64,000 bases of DNA from Microbacterium sp. 1.5R (GTDB taxonomy: Bacteria; Actinomycetota; Actinomycetes; Actinomycetales; Microbacteriaceae): assembly GCF_001889265.1 (NCBI RefSeq), contig NZ_CP018151.1:1984001-2048000 (forward strand), in the 5' to 3' direction. A program made the position numbers and the translations under genes. The notes under the pieces are model-generated. The model was not told the DNA's origin. It worked only from the letters and a program-made list of their open reading frames with translations, and searched no databases. Numbering within the stretch: position 1 is the stretch's first letter; each line of letters begins with the position of its first letter. Below are positions 41,161 through 49,855 of this stretch, piece after piece.

Positions 41161-42345
41161 TCAGGCGGTCAGCTCCGCGTACAGCGCACGCGTGGTGTCG
41201 GCGATCGCGCCCCAGCTGAACTCGTCGCGAGCCCGCTCCCGGCCAGCCGCGCCATAGGCACGGGCTCGCTCGGGATCGGACGTCACCTCGGTGAGCACGT
41301 CAGCGAGGTCGGCGACGTAGCGCTCCGGATCGACCGGCGTCCCCGTGCCGTCCTGGAGCTGCTCGATCGGCACCAGGCGGCCGGTGACCCCGTCGTCGAC
41401 GACTTCGGGGATGCCGCCGGTCGCCGTGCCGACGACGGCAGCGCCGCAGGCCATGGCCTCGAGGTTCACGATTCCCAGCGGCTCGTAGACGGACGGGCAC
41501 ACGAATGTCGTCGCCGCGGTGAGGATGGCCGACAGCTCGTCGCGCGGCAGCATCCGATCGATCCAGACGACGCCCTCGCGGGTCTGCTGGAGAAGCCGCA
41601 CGCCCTCCTGCACCTCCGCCATGATCTCGGGGGTGTCCGGCGCGCCGGCGCAGAGGATGAGCTGGACCTCCGGGGGCAGCAGACGAGCGGCCTGAAGGAG
41701 GTACGGCAGGCCCTTCTGCCGGGTGATCCGGCCGACGAACACGACGGACGGCCTGGTCGGATCCATACCGACCGAATCGAGGAACGCCGGGTTCTGCACC
41801 GGCCGCCAGCGATCCACGTCGATGCCGTTGTGGATCACGCGCACACGGGTCGGGTCGACCGACGGGTAGCTCCGCAGGATGTCCTCGCGCATGCCGGCGC
41901 TGACCGCGATCACCGCCGCCGCGTTCTCGTACGCGAGCTTCTCGATTCCGCTCGACACCGCGTATCCCCCGCCGAGCTGTTCGGCCTTCCACGGGCGGAG
42001 CGGTTCCAGGCTGTGCGCGGTCAGGACGTGCGGGATGCCGTGAAGCTGAGAGGCGAGGTGCCCGGCGAAGTTCGCGTACCAGGTGTGACTGTGCACGAGA
42101 TCGGCGTCCGAGATCGCCGCGACGATCTCGAGGTCCGTCCCGAGCGTCTGCAGCGCGGGGTTCGCGGAGGCCAGTCCCGAGGGTGTCCGATAGGCGAAAG
42201 TTCCCGCCTCGTCACGAGGAGCTCCGAAGGCCCTGACCTGTACATCGATATTCTGCCGCAAGGCCGTGACGAGCTCGGCGACGTGCACACCGGCGCCTCC
42301 GTAGATCTCCGGCGGGTATTCCTTCGTGATCATCTCGACGCGCAT
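41161..42345 (-). CDS. glgA: Glycogen synthase, actinobacterial GT4 type
   Basis: This 394-residue GT-B fold enzyme of family GT4 has KEYPPEIYGGAGVHVAEL at the N-terminus and the E-x7-E motif YEPLGIVNLEAMACG in the C-terminal domain. Actinobacterial GlgA/GlgM enzymes use ADP-glucose, either for glycogen or for maltose 1-phosphate; I cannot separate these by eye. It is divergent from glgC across 69 bases. A TACCGT hexamer ends 6 bases before the ATG, so both divergent transcripts are probably leaderless. Confidence 0.9.
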   Translation of the reverse strand: MRVEMITKEYPPEIYGGAGVHVAELVTALRQNIDVQVRAFGAPRDEAGTFAYRTPSGLASANPALQTLGTDLEIVAAISDADLVHSHTWYANFAGHLASQLHGIPHVLTAHSLEPLRPWKAEQLGGGYAVSSGIEKLAYENAAAVIAVSAGMREDILRSYPSVDPTRVRVIHNGIDVDRWRPVQNPAFLDSVGMDPTRPSVVFVGRITRQKGLPYLLQAARLLPPEVQLILCAGAPDTPEIMAEVQEGVRLLQQTREGVVWIDRMLPRDELSAILTAATTFVCPSVYEPLGIVNLEAMACGAAVVGTATGGIPEVVDDGVTGRLVPIEQLQDGTGTPVDPERYVADLADVLTEVTSDPERARAYGAAGRERARDEFSWGAIADTTRALYAELTA

Positions 42346-42351
42346 GTCTAG

Positions 42352-42408
42352 ACGGTAGTGACTCAGTTGTCCAGATGCTAGTTAGCCGAGCCGAATCGCA
42401 TCTATGGT
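42352..42408. promoter_or_regulatory. Divergent leaderless promoters of glgA and glgC
   Basis: For glgA, TACCGT (minus strand, 42357-42352) ends 6 bases before its ATG. For glgC, TATGGT (42403-42408) ends 6 bases before its ATG. Neither gene has a Shine-Dalgarno sequence. The 45 bases between could hold a shared operator; no clear repeat is seen. Confidence 0.6.
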
Positions 42409-42414
42409 TGGTGC

Positions 42415-43656
42415 ATGTCCGCACCAAAGAAGATCTTCGGCATCATCCTCGCCGGCGGCGAGGGAAAGCGTCTCATGCCCCTCACGGCCGATCGGGCCAA
42501 ACCTGCAGTGCCTTTCGGCGGACAGTACCGATTGATCGATTTCGCGATCTCGAACCTCATCAACTCGGGTCTGCGCCAGATCGTCGTGCTCACGCAGTAC
42601 AAGTCGCACAGCCTCGATCGCCACATCTCGCAGACGTGGCGCATGTCAGCTCTCCTCGACTCGTACGTGACCTCGGTGCCCGCGCAGCAGCGTCTCGGAA
42701 AGCGCTGGTTCTCGGGCTCGGCCGATGCGATCCTGCAGAGCCTGAACCTCATCAACGACGAGAAGCCCGACATCGTCGTCGTGATCGGCGCCGACCACGT
42801 CTACCGCATGGACTTCCGACAGATGCTCGACGCCCACATCGAGTCCGGCGCGAAGGCCACCGTCGCGGGCATCCGCCAACCGCTCGCCATGGCGTCCCAG
42901 TTCGGGGTCATCGACGCCGACACCGAGTCCGGCCGCATCAAGCAGTTCCTCGAGAAGCCGACCGACATCGCCGGCCTCGAGGACTCGCCCCACGAAGTGC
43001 TCGCTTCGATGGGCAACTACATCTTCGACGCGGATGCGCTGATCGCCGCGGTCGAGGCAGACGGCGAATCGCCGACCTCCGGGCATGACATGGGCGGCGA
43101 CATCGTGCCGTATTTCGTCGATCGAGGCGAGGCCGGCTACTACGACATGAAGCGGAACGATGTCCCGGGCTCATCGCCGCGCGACCGCTCGTACTGGCGC
43201 GACGTGGGTACGATCGACTCCTTCTTCGACGCGCACATGGACCTGATCTCCACGCTTCCGATCTTCAACCTCTACAACATGGAGTGGCCGATCCACTCGC
43301 AGGCCGTGAACTCGCCGCCCGCGAAGTTCGTGCGCGACTCCGTCGGGCGCATCGGCAATGCGATCGACTCGATCGTGTCGCTCGGATCCGTGCTCTCGGG
43401 CACTCATCTGGAGCGCAGCGTCGTGGGTCCGTGGACACTCGCCGGAGGAGGATCCACCATCACCGACTCCGTCGTCTTCGACGGTGTGCGGGTGGGAGCG
43501 GGATCGAGAGTCCATCGAGCCATCCTCGACAAGAACGTGGTCCTGGCGGACGGTGCGACCGTCGGCGTCGACCGCGAGCGGGATCTGGCTCGCGGGTTCA
43601 CCGTGACCGAGTCGGGCATCACCGTGGTGGGCAAGGGCCTGTTCATCGAGAGGTGA
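42415..43656 (+). CDS. glgC: Glucose-1-phosphate adenylyltransferase
   Basis: The 413-residue enzyme opens with the nucleotide-binding [20 protein letters not shown], then [27 protein letters not shown] and [14 protein letters not shown] are further ADP-glucose pyrophosphorylase motifs; a C-terminal left-handed helix follows ([18 protein letters not shown]). It makes ADP-glucose from glucose 1-phosphate and ATP, the committed step of glycogen synthesis, and feeds the divergent glgA. The GH65 enzyme at 563-2941 could also feed the glucose phosphate pool. Confidence 0.95.
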   Translation: MSAPKKIFGIILAGGEGKRLMPLTADRAKPAVPFGGQYRLIDFAISNLINSGLRQIVVLTQYKSHSLDRHISQTWRMSALLDSYVTSVPAQQRLGKRWFSGSADAILQSLNLINDEKPDIVVVIGADHVYRMDFRQMLDAHIESGAKATVAGIRQPLAMASQFGVIDADTESGRIKQFLEKPTDIAGLEDSPHEVLASMGNYIFDADALIAAVEADGESPTSGHDMGGDIVPYFVDRGEAGYYDMKRNDVPGSSPRDRSYWRDVGTIDSFFDAHMDLISTLPIFNLYNMEWPIHSQAVNSPPAKFVRDSVGRIGNAIDSIVSLGSVLSGTHLERSVVGPWTLAGGGSTITDSVVFDGVRVGAGSRVHRAILDKNVVLADGATVGVDRERDLARGFTVTESGITVVGKGLFIER

Positions 43657-43717
43657 CGGTGTCGCCGCGATACGCGGCTGCACAGCGGGCCGTTCTGCTG
43701 TCGATAGGCTCGAAGGC

Positions 43718-44353
43718 GTGACTGCCGCGCGTTTCCTCGTCGTCCTCGATGCCGATTCCACCCTCATCCGCAACGAGGTGATCGAACTGATCGCCGATGA
43801 GGTCGGGCGGGGCCCCGAGGTGCAGGCGGCCACCGAAGCCGCGATGCGCGGCGAGATCGACTTCGCCACCAGCCTGCGCTCCCGCGTCGCTGCGCTCGAA
43901 GGCGTACCGGTGTCGGGGTTCGCGCGCGTGCTGGCGCGCATAGAGCCGACCCCTGGGGTGCGCGAGCTCACTGCGGCCGTCCATGAGCGCGGCGGTGTCG
44001 TGGGAGTCGTGTCCGGAGGGTTCCACGAGATCCTCGACGACGTCGCCCCCGGGCTCGGCGTCGACCGGTGGCGCGCCAACCGCCTCGAGATCGTGGACGG
44101 CGCCCTGGCCGGCCGCGTCGATGGCGAGATCGTGGATGCCGCCGTGAAAGCCGCCTCACTGCAGCACTGGGCCGACGAGCTCGGGGTCCCCCGTCACGCC
44201 ACCATCGCGATCGGAGACGGAGCCAACGACCTGCAGATGATGGCCGTCGCCGGTCTCGGACTGGCGTTCAATGCGAAGCCTGCCGTACGCGCGGCGGCGA
44301 GTCTCGTGATCGGCCCGCAGGACCTCTCCGAGGTCATCGCGCTGCTGCCCTAG
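43718..44353 (+). CDS. serB: Phosphoserine phosphatase
   Basis: The 211-residue HAD-superfamily protein has LVVLDADSTLIRNEVIELIA (a DxDST nucleophile motif), GVVSGGFHE and GDGANDLQMMAVAGLGLAFN. This pattern is SerB. It dephosphorylates phosphoserine in the last step of serine synthesis. GTG start; a TAGGCT hexamer ends 7 bases before it (leaderless). It lacks the N-terminal ACT domains seen in some longer actinobacterial SerB proteins. Confidence 0.92.
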   Translation: MTAARFLVVLDADSTLIRNEVIELIADEVGRGPEVQAATEAAMRGEIDFATSLRSRVAALEGVPVSGFARVLARIEPTPGVRELTAAVHERGGVVGVVSGGFHEILDDVAPGLGVDRWRANRLEIVDGALAGRVDGEIVDAAVKAASLQHWADELGVPRHATIAIGDGANDLQMMAVAGLGLAFNAKPAVRAAASLVIGPQDLSEVIALLP

Positions 44354-44385
44354 CGGATGTCCGAGGCCCCGTCTAGCGTCGGGGC

Positions 44386-45084
44386 ATGGACATCATCCTC
44401 ATCCCCGGTCTCTGGCTCGACGCGTCCAGTTGGAGCGAGGTGACCGCCGACCTCGAACGCGCGGGGCACTCGGTGCATCCCCTGACGATGCCCGGCGTCG
44501 GTCTCCCCGCCGCCGCTTCCTCCGACATCGGAATCGCCGAGTGGGTCGATGCCGCCGTGGCCGCGGTCGACGACATCGGGGCACCCGTGGCCGTCGTCGG
44601 TCACAGCGGCGGCGGCAACGTCGCCTGGGGCGTCGCCGACGCACGGCCCGACCTCGTCTCGCGGGTCGTCTTCGTCGACACGGTGCCGCCGCCCTCCGGG
44701 TTCGGCATCAGCGAATTCGAGGTCGCGGACGGCGTCGTCCCCTTCCCGGGGTGGGACTACTTCCCCGCCGAAGACGTCGACGACCTCGACGACTCGACCC
44801 GCGCCCGCACCGCTCCGCTGGCTCGGAGCGTTCCCGCGCGGGTGCCCACCGATCCGATCGAGCTGCGCTCGGAGCAGCGCCACGGGGTCCCCGTGACACT
44901 GCTGATGGGCGCGATGGATCAGGAGACTCTCGAGTCGGAGCTCGAGCAATGGGGCCCGTACGCGGATGAATTCCGAGCGATCGGCGATGCCGAGGTCATC
45001 CGCATCGGCTCAGGTCACTGGCCGCAGTTCTCGGTTCCGGGCCGCTTGGCCGAGCTCATCGACGCGGCGGTCTCCCGTCGGTGA
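44386..45084 (+). CDS. Small alpha/beta hydrolase
   Basis: The 232-residue protein has IILIPGLWLDASSWSEVTAD, the nucleophile elbow VVGHSGGGNVAWGVAD (Ser) and a C-terminal GSGHWPQFS (His). It is in the same broad EstC-like group as the 17093-17818 protein, but has an intact Ser. Substrate unknown. A TAGCGT hexamer ends 6 bases before the ATG; GCCCCG/CGGGGC repeats (44366-44371, 44380-44385) surround that -10. Confidence 0.83.
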   Translation: MDIILIPGLWLDASSWSEVTADLERAGHSVHPLTMPGVGLPAAASSDIGIAEWVDAAVAAVDDIGAPVAVVGHSGGGNVAWGVADARPDLVSRVVFVDTVPPPSGFGISEFEVADGVVPFPGWDYFPAEDVDDLDDSTRARTAPLARSVPARVPTDPIELRSEQRHGVPVTLLMGAMDQETLESELEQWGPYADEFRAIGDAEVIRIGSGHWPQFSVPGRLAELIDAAVSRR

Positions 45085-45105
45085 CGACAGGGCGTCGTTC
45101 TCGGC

Positions 45106-45813
45106 TCAGTGCCCCATCCCGAGGCCGCCGTCGACGGGGATGACCGCGCCCGAGATGTAGCCGGCGTCGTCGCCCGCGAGCCAGGTGACCACGCCCGCGA
45201 CCTCGTCAGGTGTGGCGAAGCGTCCGGCGGGAATGTTCGCCTCGTACTGCTTCTGAGTCTCCTCGGGCAGCTCTGCGGTCATGTCGGTCTCGATGAAGCC
45301 CGGCGCGACGACGTTCGCGGTGATGCCGCGTCCGCCGAGTTCGCGGGTCAGCGATCGCGCAAAGCCCACGAGTGCACTTTTCGATGCGGAGTAGTTCACC
45401 TGCCCCGCCGAGCCGTACAGGCCCACGACGCTCGAGATGAGGATGACGCGTCCGAAACGAGCCCGCAGCATGCCCTTGGACGCGCGCTTGACGACACGGA
45501 ACGTTCCGCCGAGGTTAGTGGCGACGACGCTGTCGAAATCGTCCTCGCTCATGCGAAGGAGGAGAGTGTCCTTGGTGATGCCCGCGTTGGCGACCACGAT
45601 CTCCACCGGCCCGAGCTGCTGCTCGACCTCGGTGAATGCCGCGTCGAGAGCCGCGGCGTCCGTGACGTCCGCGCGGACCGTCAACGTGCCGTCGGGGCCT
45701 TCCCCGCTCCGCGCCGTCACTGCGACGCGGTATCCGTCACGGACGAACCGCTCTGCGATGGCGCGGCCGATGCCGCGGTTGCCGCCGGTGACGAGGACGA
45801 CGCGAGAACTCAT
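45106..45813 (-). CDS. fabG: 3-oxoacyl-ACP reductase
   Basis: The 235-residue short-chain dehydrogenase has VLVTGGNRGIGRAIA (NADPH site), NAGIT and the Ser128-Tyr141-Lys145 triad in LISSVVGLYGSAGQVNYSAS, then K. ADEVAG-like PDEVAGVVTWL and a C-terminal GGLGMGH complete the FabG/MabA pattern. It reduces 3-oxoacyl-ACP in fatty-acid elongation. It is not in the fab cluster but stands alone. SD AGGAGTGGAA before the ATG at 45813. Confidence 0.92.
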   Translation of the reverse strand: MSSRVVLVTGGNRGIGRAIAERFVRDGYRVAVTARSGEGPDGTLTVRADVTDAAALDAAFTEVEQQLGPVEIVVANAGITKDTLLLRMSEDDFDSVVATNLGGTFRVVKRASKGMLRARFGRVILISSVVGLYGSAGQVNYSASKSALVGFARSLTRELGGRGITANVVAPGFIETDMTAELPEETQKQYEANIPAGRFATPDEVAGVVTWLAGDDAGYISGAVIPVDGGLGMGH

Positions 45814-45947
45814 TTCCACTCCTGATCTGGCCGCTGGGGTCGGGGCCTGGTCGTCCTCGATCCTACCGAGGATGCCGCCGTCCGACCGGCGTCGTTTGAC
45901 AGACGGACGCCGCGACTGGAACGCTGAACCCGACGAAAGGCGCCACC

Positions 45948-46574
45948 GTGAGCGACAACAGCATCCCCACCCCTTCGGGCGGACCGCAGCCGACTCCCCC
46001 GCCGCCCGCAGCGCCGGCACCGCCCGCACAGCCTTACCAGGCAGCTTCTCCGGCGGCGCAGCCGCCGTCGTACCCGACTGCCCCTCCGGCGTCGCCCACC
46101 CAGGCGTACCCGGGCGCCGCGCCTTCCTTCGCGCCGAGCCCGCCTGTCCACGGCGGCGGATCGATGCACCCCTACGGCTCAGCGTCTGCAGCGTCGCCCT
46201 ACCCGACGTCCGCTCCCGGCCAACCCGCCACCGGATACCCGAACTACGCGGCACCGAACTACGCAGCACCGAACTATCCCGCACCTCGCCCGGCGAGCGG
46301 ACTCGCGGTCACGTCGCTGATCTGCGGAATCGCCGGAGTCGTGCTCTTCTGGGCTGTGGTGCCTCTGCTCGCCTCGATCGTCGCCGTGATCACCGGCCAC
46401 ATGGCGCTCCGACAGACGAAGGCGAACCCCTCGATCGGCGGACGCGGCATGGCCTTCGCCGGCCTCATCATGGGGTACATCATGGTCGCGGTGCTCGTCA
46501 TCGGCATCATCATGACGGTCATCGGGTTCCTGTTCTTCGGCGCCTTCACTCTGCCCTTCCTCTTCTCGACCTGA
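45948..46574 (+). CDS. Proline-rich DUF4190 membrane protein
   Basis: This is a 208-residue protein. The first ~125 residues are Pro/Ala/Tyr/Gln-rich and disordered, including three NYAAP-type repeats. Two hydrophobic helices follow (LAVTSLICGIAGVVLFWAVV and MAFAGLIMGYIMVAVLVIGI), which is the DUF4190 domain. The GTG start follows GAAAGGCGCCACC. Function unknown; such proteins are widespread in actinobacteria. Confidence 0.82.
   Translation: MSDNSIPTPSGGPQPTPPPPAAPAPPAQPYQAASPAAQPPSYPTAPPASPTQAYPGAAPSFAPSPPVHGGGSMHPYGSASAASPYPTSAPGQPATGYPNYAAPNYAAPNYPAPRPASGLAVTSLICGIAGVVLFWAVVPLLASIVAVITGHMALRQTKANPSIGGRGMAFAGLIMGYIMVAVLVIGIIMTVIGFLFFGAFTLPFLFST
46242..46285 (+). repeat. 15-base tandem repeat inside the DUF4190 gene
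   Basis: About three copies of AACTACGCGGCACCG, the last diverged, encode the NYAAP/NYPAP repeats of the disordered N-terminus. In-frame slippage would change repeat number without breaking the gene. Confidence 0.8.
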
Positions 46575-46625
46575 GCGGCAGACGGGCGCGCCGTGGTGCC
46601 CGCACCGGCGTAGGCTGGACTCATC

Positions 46626-46982
46626 GTGAAGAGCAAGCCACTGGTCCCTGCTGTCACCTCGCTTCCGCAGTCGCCGAAAGACGAGGCGGACCACCGCGTG
46701 CGCCGATACGCGCTCACCATGACGATCCGCATCGTCTGCTTCGCGCTCATGATGTTCGTGCAGCCCTACGGCTGGTACACATGGGTCTTCGCGCTCGCGG
46801 CCGCGCTCCTTCCCTACATCGCGGTGGTGTTCGCGAACGCAGGAAGCGACAGCACCGAGACGACGGCGGAATCTCCCGTGCAGCAGCTGGAGGCACCTGC
46901 CCCGGCCCCGACGCTTCCGGTCGAACAGGATCCGCCGCCTCACGTCATCACCATCCACGAAAGCCGCCAGGATCGCGAGTGA
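46626..46982 (+). CDS. DUF3099 domain membrane protein
   Basis: The 118-residue protein has a short hydrophilic N-terminus and two hydrophobic segments (ALTMTIRIVCFALMMFVQPY and WVFALAAALLPYIAVVFANA), then an acidic/proline-rich tail. This is DUF3099, conserved in actinobacteria. A TAGGCT hexamer lies 9 bases before the GTG, so the leader is only a few bases. The stop overlaps the next gene's GTG. Confidence 0.85.
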   Translation: MKSKPLVPAVTSLPQSPKDEADHRVRRYALTMTIRIVCFALMMFVQPYGWYTWVFALAAALLPYIAVVFANAGSDSTETTAESPVQQLEAPAPAPTLPVEQDPPPHVITIHESRQDRE

Positions 46983-47173
46983 GTGGACTGGAGTGCTCGC
47001 GTGCCGGATGCCGGAGCGCGGCGACCACGCAGGTGGTGTGGCGCAATCCGCGTATCCATGCCGCCGACCGTGAGAAGATCTGGCTCGCGTGCGACGAGCA
47101 TGTCTCGTTCCTCCACGACTACCTGGCTGCCAGAGACTTCCCCGTGACAGTGAGAGATGGTATGCCCTCGTGA
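46979..47173 (+). CDS. Small Cys/His protein between DUF3099 and SURF1
   Basis: The 64-residue protein has Cys pairs in LECSRAGCRSAATTQVVW and a later LACDEHVSFLHDYL; together these could bind one metal ion. It is a conserved small protein of unknown function in Microbacteriaceae, in my recollection sometimes mislabelled acetone carboxylase. Both ends overlap neighbours (GTGA at the DUF3099 stop, and the SURF1 GTG at its own stop), making a tightly coupled three-gene unit. Confidence 0.75.
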   Translation: MSGLECSRAGCRSAATTQVVWRNPRIHAADREKIWLACDEHVSFLHDYLAARDFPVTVRDGMPS

Positions 47174-47982
47174 GTGCCCGGATGGGTCGATGGACCGTGT
47201 ACGTGCTGATCGCGATCGGCTTCGCGGTCGGGTGCGCCTTCCTGTCGAATTGGCAGTTCGAGCGCAACGAGACGAGATCCGAGCAGATCGCTCTCGTCGA
47301 GAAGAACTATGACGCGGATCCCGTCCCGCTCTCCGACCTCATCGGCGCCGACGGAGCCCTCGAGCCCGGCGACGTCTGGCATCCTGTCGTCCTGAACGGC
47401 GAGTACATCGCCGATGACCAGCTCCTCGTGCGCAATCGGCCCCACGGCGGCACGAGTGCGTTCGAGGTTCTGGTGCCGTTCCGCGATGTCGACGGACGTG
47501 TGTTCATCGTCGACCGCGGATGGGTGCCGCCCGGTGACGGTGACTCCCCGGATGCCGTTCCTGCGCCTCCGAGCGGAGAGGTCGAGGTCATCGTGCGTCT
47601 GCGTCCCGGAGAGCAGCTGCCGGCCTCGGGACGCGGCGCTCCCGAGGGCCAGGTGCCGACGATCAACCTCCCCTCGATCGCCGAGCTGGTCGACGGAGAC
47701 GTGATCACGAGCGCGTACGGGCAGATCGTGAGCGAGGAACCGGCGGGCGAAGGCACCCTGGGCCGCTTCGACTCCCCCACCGACGACCCCGGCCCGCATC
47801 TGTCGTATGCGATCCAGTGGATCCTGTTCGCGCTGATGGGCTTCGTGTTCATCGGCTACATCATCCGCACCGAGATCGTGAAGCACCGCGAAGAGGTGGA
47901 GGGGATGCCCGCACCCGTCAAGAAGTCCCGGCGCCGTGACAGCGATGCCGACGTCGAAGACGAGCTCCTCGATGCTCGCTGA
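47170..47982 (+). CDS. SURF1-family protein
   Basis: The 270-residue protein has an N-terminal helix (WTVYVLIAIGFAVGCAFLSN, then WQFERNE), a periplasmic loop containing VRNRPHGGTSAFEVLVPF and VFIVDRGWVPP, and a C-terminal helix (YAIQWILFALMGFVFIGYII). This is the SURF1 layout; SURF1 helps assemble aa3-type cytochrome c oxidase. The GTG start overlaps the preceding small gene's TGA. It has a charged cytoplasmic tail. Confidence 0.9.
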   Translation: MSARMGRWTVYVLIAIGFAVGCAFLSNWQFERNETRSEQIALVEKNYDADPVPLSDLIGADGALEPGDVWHPVVLNGEYIADDQLLVRNRPHGGTSAFEVLVPFRDVDGRVFIVDRGWVPPGDGDSPDAVPAPPSGEVEVIVRLRPGEQLPASGRGAPEGQVPTINLPSIAELVDGDVITSAYGQIVSEEPAGEGTLGRFDSPTDDPGPHLSYAIQWILFALMGFVFIGYIIRTEIVKHREEVEGMPAPVKKSRRRDSDADVEDELLDAR

Positions 47983-47988
47983 GACGCG

Positions 47989-48756
47989 TCAGCCCCAGGC
48001 CCGCACGTCCACGACGAGGGCGGACTTGGGGTAGCTGCCCGAGGGCGTCCCGATCTCGAAGAGATCGATCAGGAGCATCAGCGGATAGTCGGGCGACTGC
48101 GGGATCCGCCGCAGCACCCTCCCCTCGCAGCCGATCACCGTCTCGCCGTCACCCCAGACGACTGTCCAGGTGTGCTGCTCACTCGCGTCGAACGGGAGCA
48201 CCACCTCGGCCATCTCGGTCTGCAGACGCGGATCACCGTGCGCCTTGATGCCGGTCCGCGCTCGAGTCGTATTCGAGACCGCATCCGCGTCGATCTCGAA
48301 GATGCAGATCTCGCCGGCATCCCTCTCCGAGAGGTGTTCGATCCCGACGAGCCAGGCGGCGAGCATGCATCCTTCGTCGGTGCTCGCGGCGACGGTCACA
48401 TCGATGCGTCCGCGGGCGGGAGCGAACAGCAAGTGCAGAGGCGTCTCCGTTCGCACCTCCAGACCGTCCGGACGATGTCGGTGCGTGCCGCGCGCCGACC
48501 CGACGGATCCGGAGAACACCGCGGTCTGCACATTCGACACACGGAGCGGGGCATCCTCCTTCCGCCAATCGAGCTGATCGCTGTCGATACGCAGGCGCAG
48601 CACCGAGTCGACGATCTCATATCGCGCCGCCGACCTCTCGGGAACCGTCCAATGCGGGAGGTAGTGGGCGACCCATTTCTCGTCGTCGAGCCCCGTCGAG
48701 AAGTCGTCGGCGAAGCTCGGGGCCTCTGACGGCGGAGGCGGGAGAACCTCGCTCAT
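47989..48756 (-). CDS. GH16-like (concanavalin-A-like) protein with an altered catalytic motif
   Basis: The 255-residue protein looks like a beta-jelly-roll: FADDFSTGLDDEKWVAHYLP at the N-terminus and FEIGTPSGSYPKSALVVDVR at the end. At residues 149-154 it has EICIFE, where GH16 enzymes have ExDxxE; both glutamates remain but the Asp is Cys. It may be a weak or divergent glycosidase, or a lectin-like binding protein. No signal peptide, so its substrate would be cytoplasmic. It is followed in the operon order by cupin and pdxH genes upstream. Confidence 0.6.
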   Translation of the reverse strand: MSEVLPPPPSEAPSFADDFSTGLDDEKWVAHYLPHWTVPERSAARYEIVDSVLRLRIDSDQLDWRKEDAPLRVSNVQTAVFSGSVGSARGTHRHRPDGLEVRTETPLHLLFAPARGRIDVTVAASTDEGCMLAAWLVGIEHLSERDAGEICIFEIDADAVSNTTRARTGIKAHGDPRLQTEMAEVVLPFDASEQHTWTVVWGDGETVIGCEGRVLRRIPQSPDYPLMLLIDLFEIGTPSGSYPKSALVVDVRAWG

Positions 48757-48759
48757 CGT

Positions 48760-49194
48760 TCAGTCGGTCCAGGGCAGCGGCCGGTCGGGCAGGCGCGCAC
48801 TGTCATCGGGAAGATGCGGCAGCTCCTGGCCTCCGGCCCGGATGCACAGCCAGCGGAGCTCCCCCGCACTGCCAGGGTGAGACCGCCAGGTGCGGGCGAC
48901 CCCCTGACCGACTCTGATCACGGTGCCGGGGCCGACCTCGACGACCTCGTCGTCGAGACCCATCTGCCCGCGCCCCTCGAGGAAGACGTAGAGCTCCTCG
49001 ATGCGTGAATGAACGTGCCAGTACCCCGCCTCCTCACCCGGAGCGAGCGCGTTCGCGGTGAGTCCGATGAACTGCATCGTCAGCTCGTGGTCGACGACGC
49101 GGCGACCATCGCGGGAGCGCGCGGCATCGAAGCCGCCGTGGTGCTCACGCCACTCGTCCAGCGCACCGATCTCGATGACCTGGAAGTCGCTCAT
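48760..49194 (-). CDS. Single-domain cupin
   Basis: The 144-residue protein has the first cupin motif GYWHVHSRIEELYVFLEGRG (His-x-His, Glu) and the second around GPGTVIRVGQGVARTW, where the usual last His is absent. A metal site with three ligands is possible. Its ATG overlaps the pdxH stop (49191-49194), and it ends 3 bases before the GH16-like gene, so the three are one operon. Confidence 0.8.
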   Translation of the reverse strand: MSDFQVIEIGALDEWREHHGGFDAARSRDGRRVVDHELTMQFIGLTANALAPGEEAGYWHVHSRIEELYVFLEGRGQMGLDDEVVEVGPGTVIRVGQGVARTWRSHPGSAGELRWLCIRAGGQELPHLPDDSARLPDRPLPWTD

Positions 49195-49808
49195 GCGCGA
49201 GCCTCCTCCTCGATGCGGTCAGCGGCGCGACCGGAGAGCGCCCGGCTCCAGCCGTCCGCGGATGCCTCGTACACGAGGCGGGTGTGGTTCCGATCGGTCT
49301 CCCCCTGCCAGAACTCGATGCGGCTCGGGACGATGCGCCAGAGCACCCAGTCCCCGTCGGCGATGCCTGCCTGTGCGGCCGCCGAGCGAGCAGCGAGGTC
49401 GGCGGCGCTCTCCTCGGGCGTCGCCTCCTCCACGCGGCCGCGCACGCGGACTGCACGGACCTGCGGCTGCCACCAGAAGTTCAGGGCCGCTGCCGGCACT
49501 GCGCCGAGCTGCGCCCCCTTACGGGACGACCGCGTGCTCGCGAAGGCCCACCCTCGTTCGTCGATCCTCTTCAGGATGAGCGTGCGCGCATCGGGGATCC
49601 CGTCGGCGTCGACCGTCGCCAGCGTCACCGTGTGCGGTTCCGCCACCCCGGCTGCGGCGGCGGCGCGCAACCACTCGGCGAACAGGACCGCCGGGTCATC
49701 CGGCAGGTCGCGGATGTCCCAGTCCGGAGCGACGCCGATGAGAGCGTGGCGTCCTCTGAGCCAGTCGTTGAGCGGATCGAGGGCGAGGTCGGAGTCGTCA
49801 TGGGTCAC
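49191..49808 (-). CDS. pdxH: Pyridoxamine 5'-phosphate oxidase
   Basis: The 205-residue flavoprotein has RTLILKRIDERGWAFASTRS, then SRKGAQLGAVPAAALNFWWQ, the FMN-binding region of PdxH, and a C-terminal SRIEFWQGETDRNHTRLVYE in place of the usual RLHDR-containing end. It oxidises pyridoxine/pyridoxamine phosphate to PLP. The variant C-terminal motif leaves open a related pyridoxamine-oxidase-like role. First in the pdxH-cupin-GH16-like operon. Confidence 0.8.
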   Translation of the reverse strand: MTHDDSDLALDPLNDWLRGRHALIGVAPDWDIRDLPDDPAVLFAEWLRAAAAAGVAEPHTVTLATVDADGIPDARTLILKRIDERGWAFASTRSSRKGAQLGAVPAAALNFWWQPQVRAVRVRGRVEEATPEESAADLAARSAAAQAGIADGDWVLWRIVPSRIEFWQGETDRNHTRLVYEASADGWSRALSGRAADRIEEEARA

Positions 49809-49855
49809 CCTGTCGACTATGCCACTCCCGTCGGACGTGGCCCACCCCGGACGCG

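Noticed and set aside
46242..46285. Short tandem repeats as a CRISPR array
   Set aside because: Only three contiguous 15-base units, in frame within a coding gene, without spacers.
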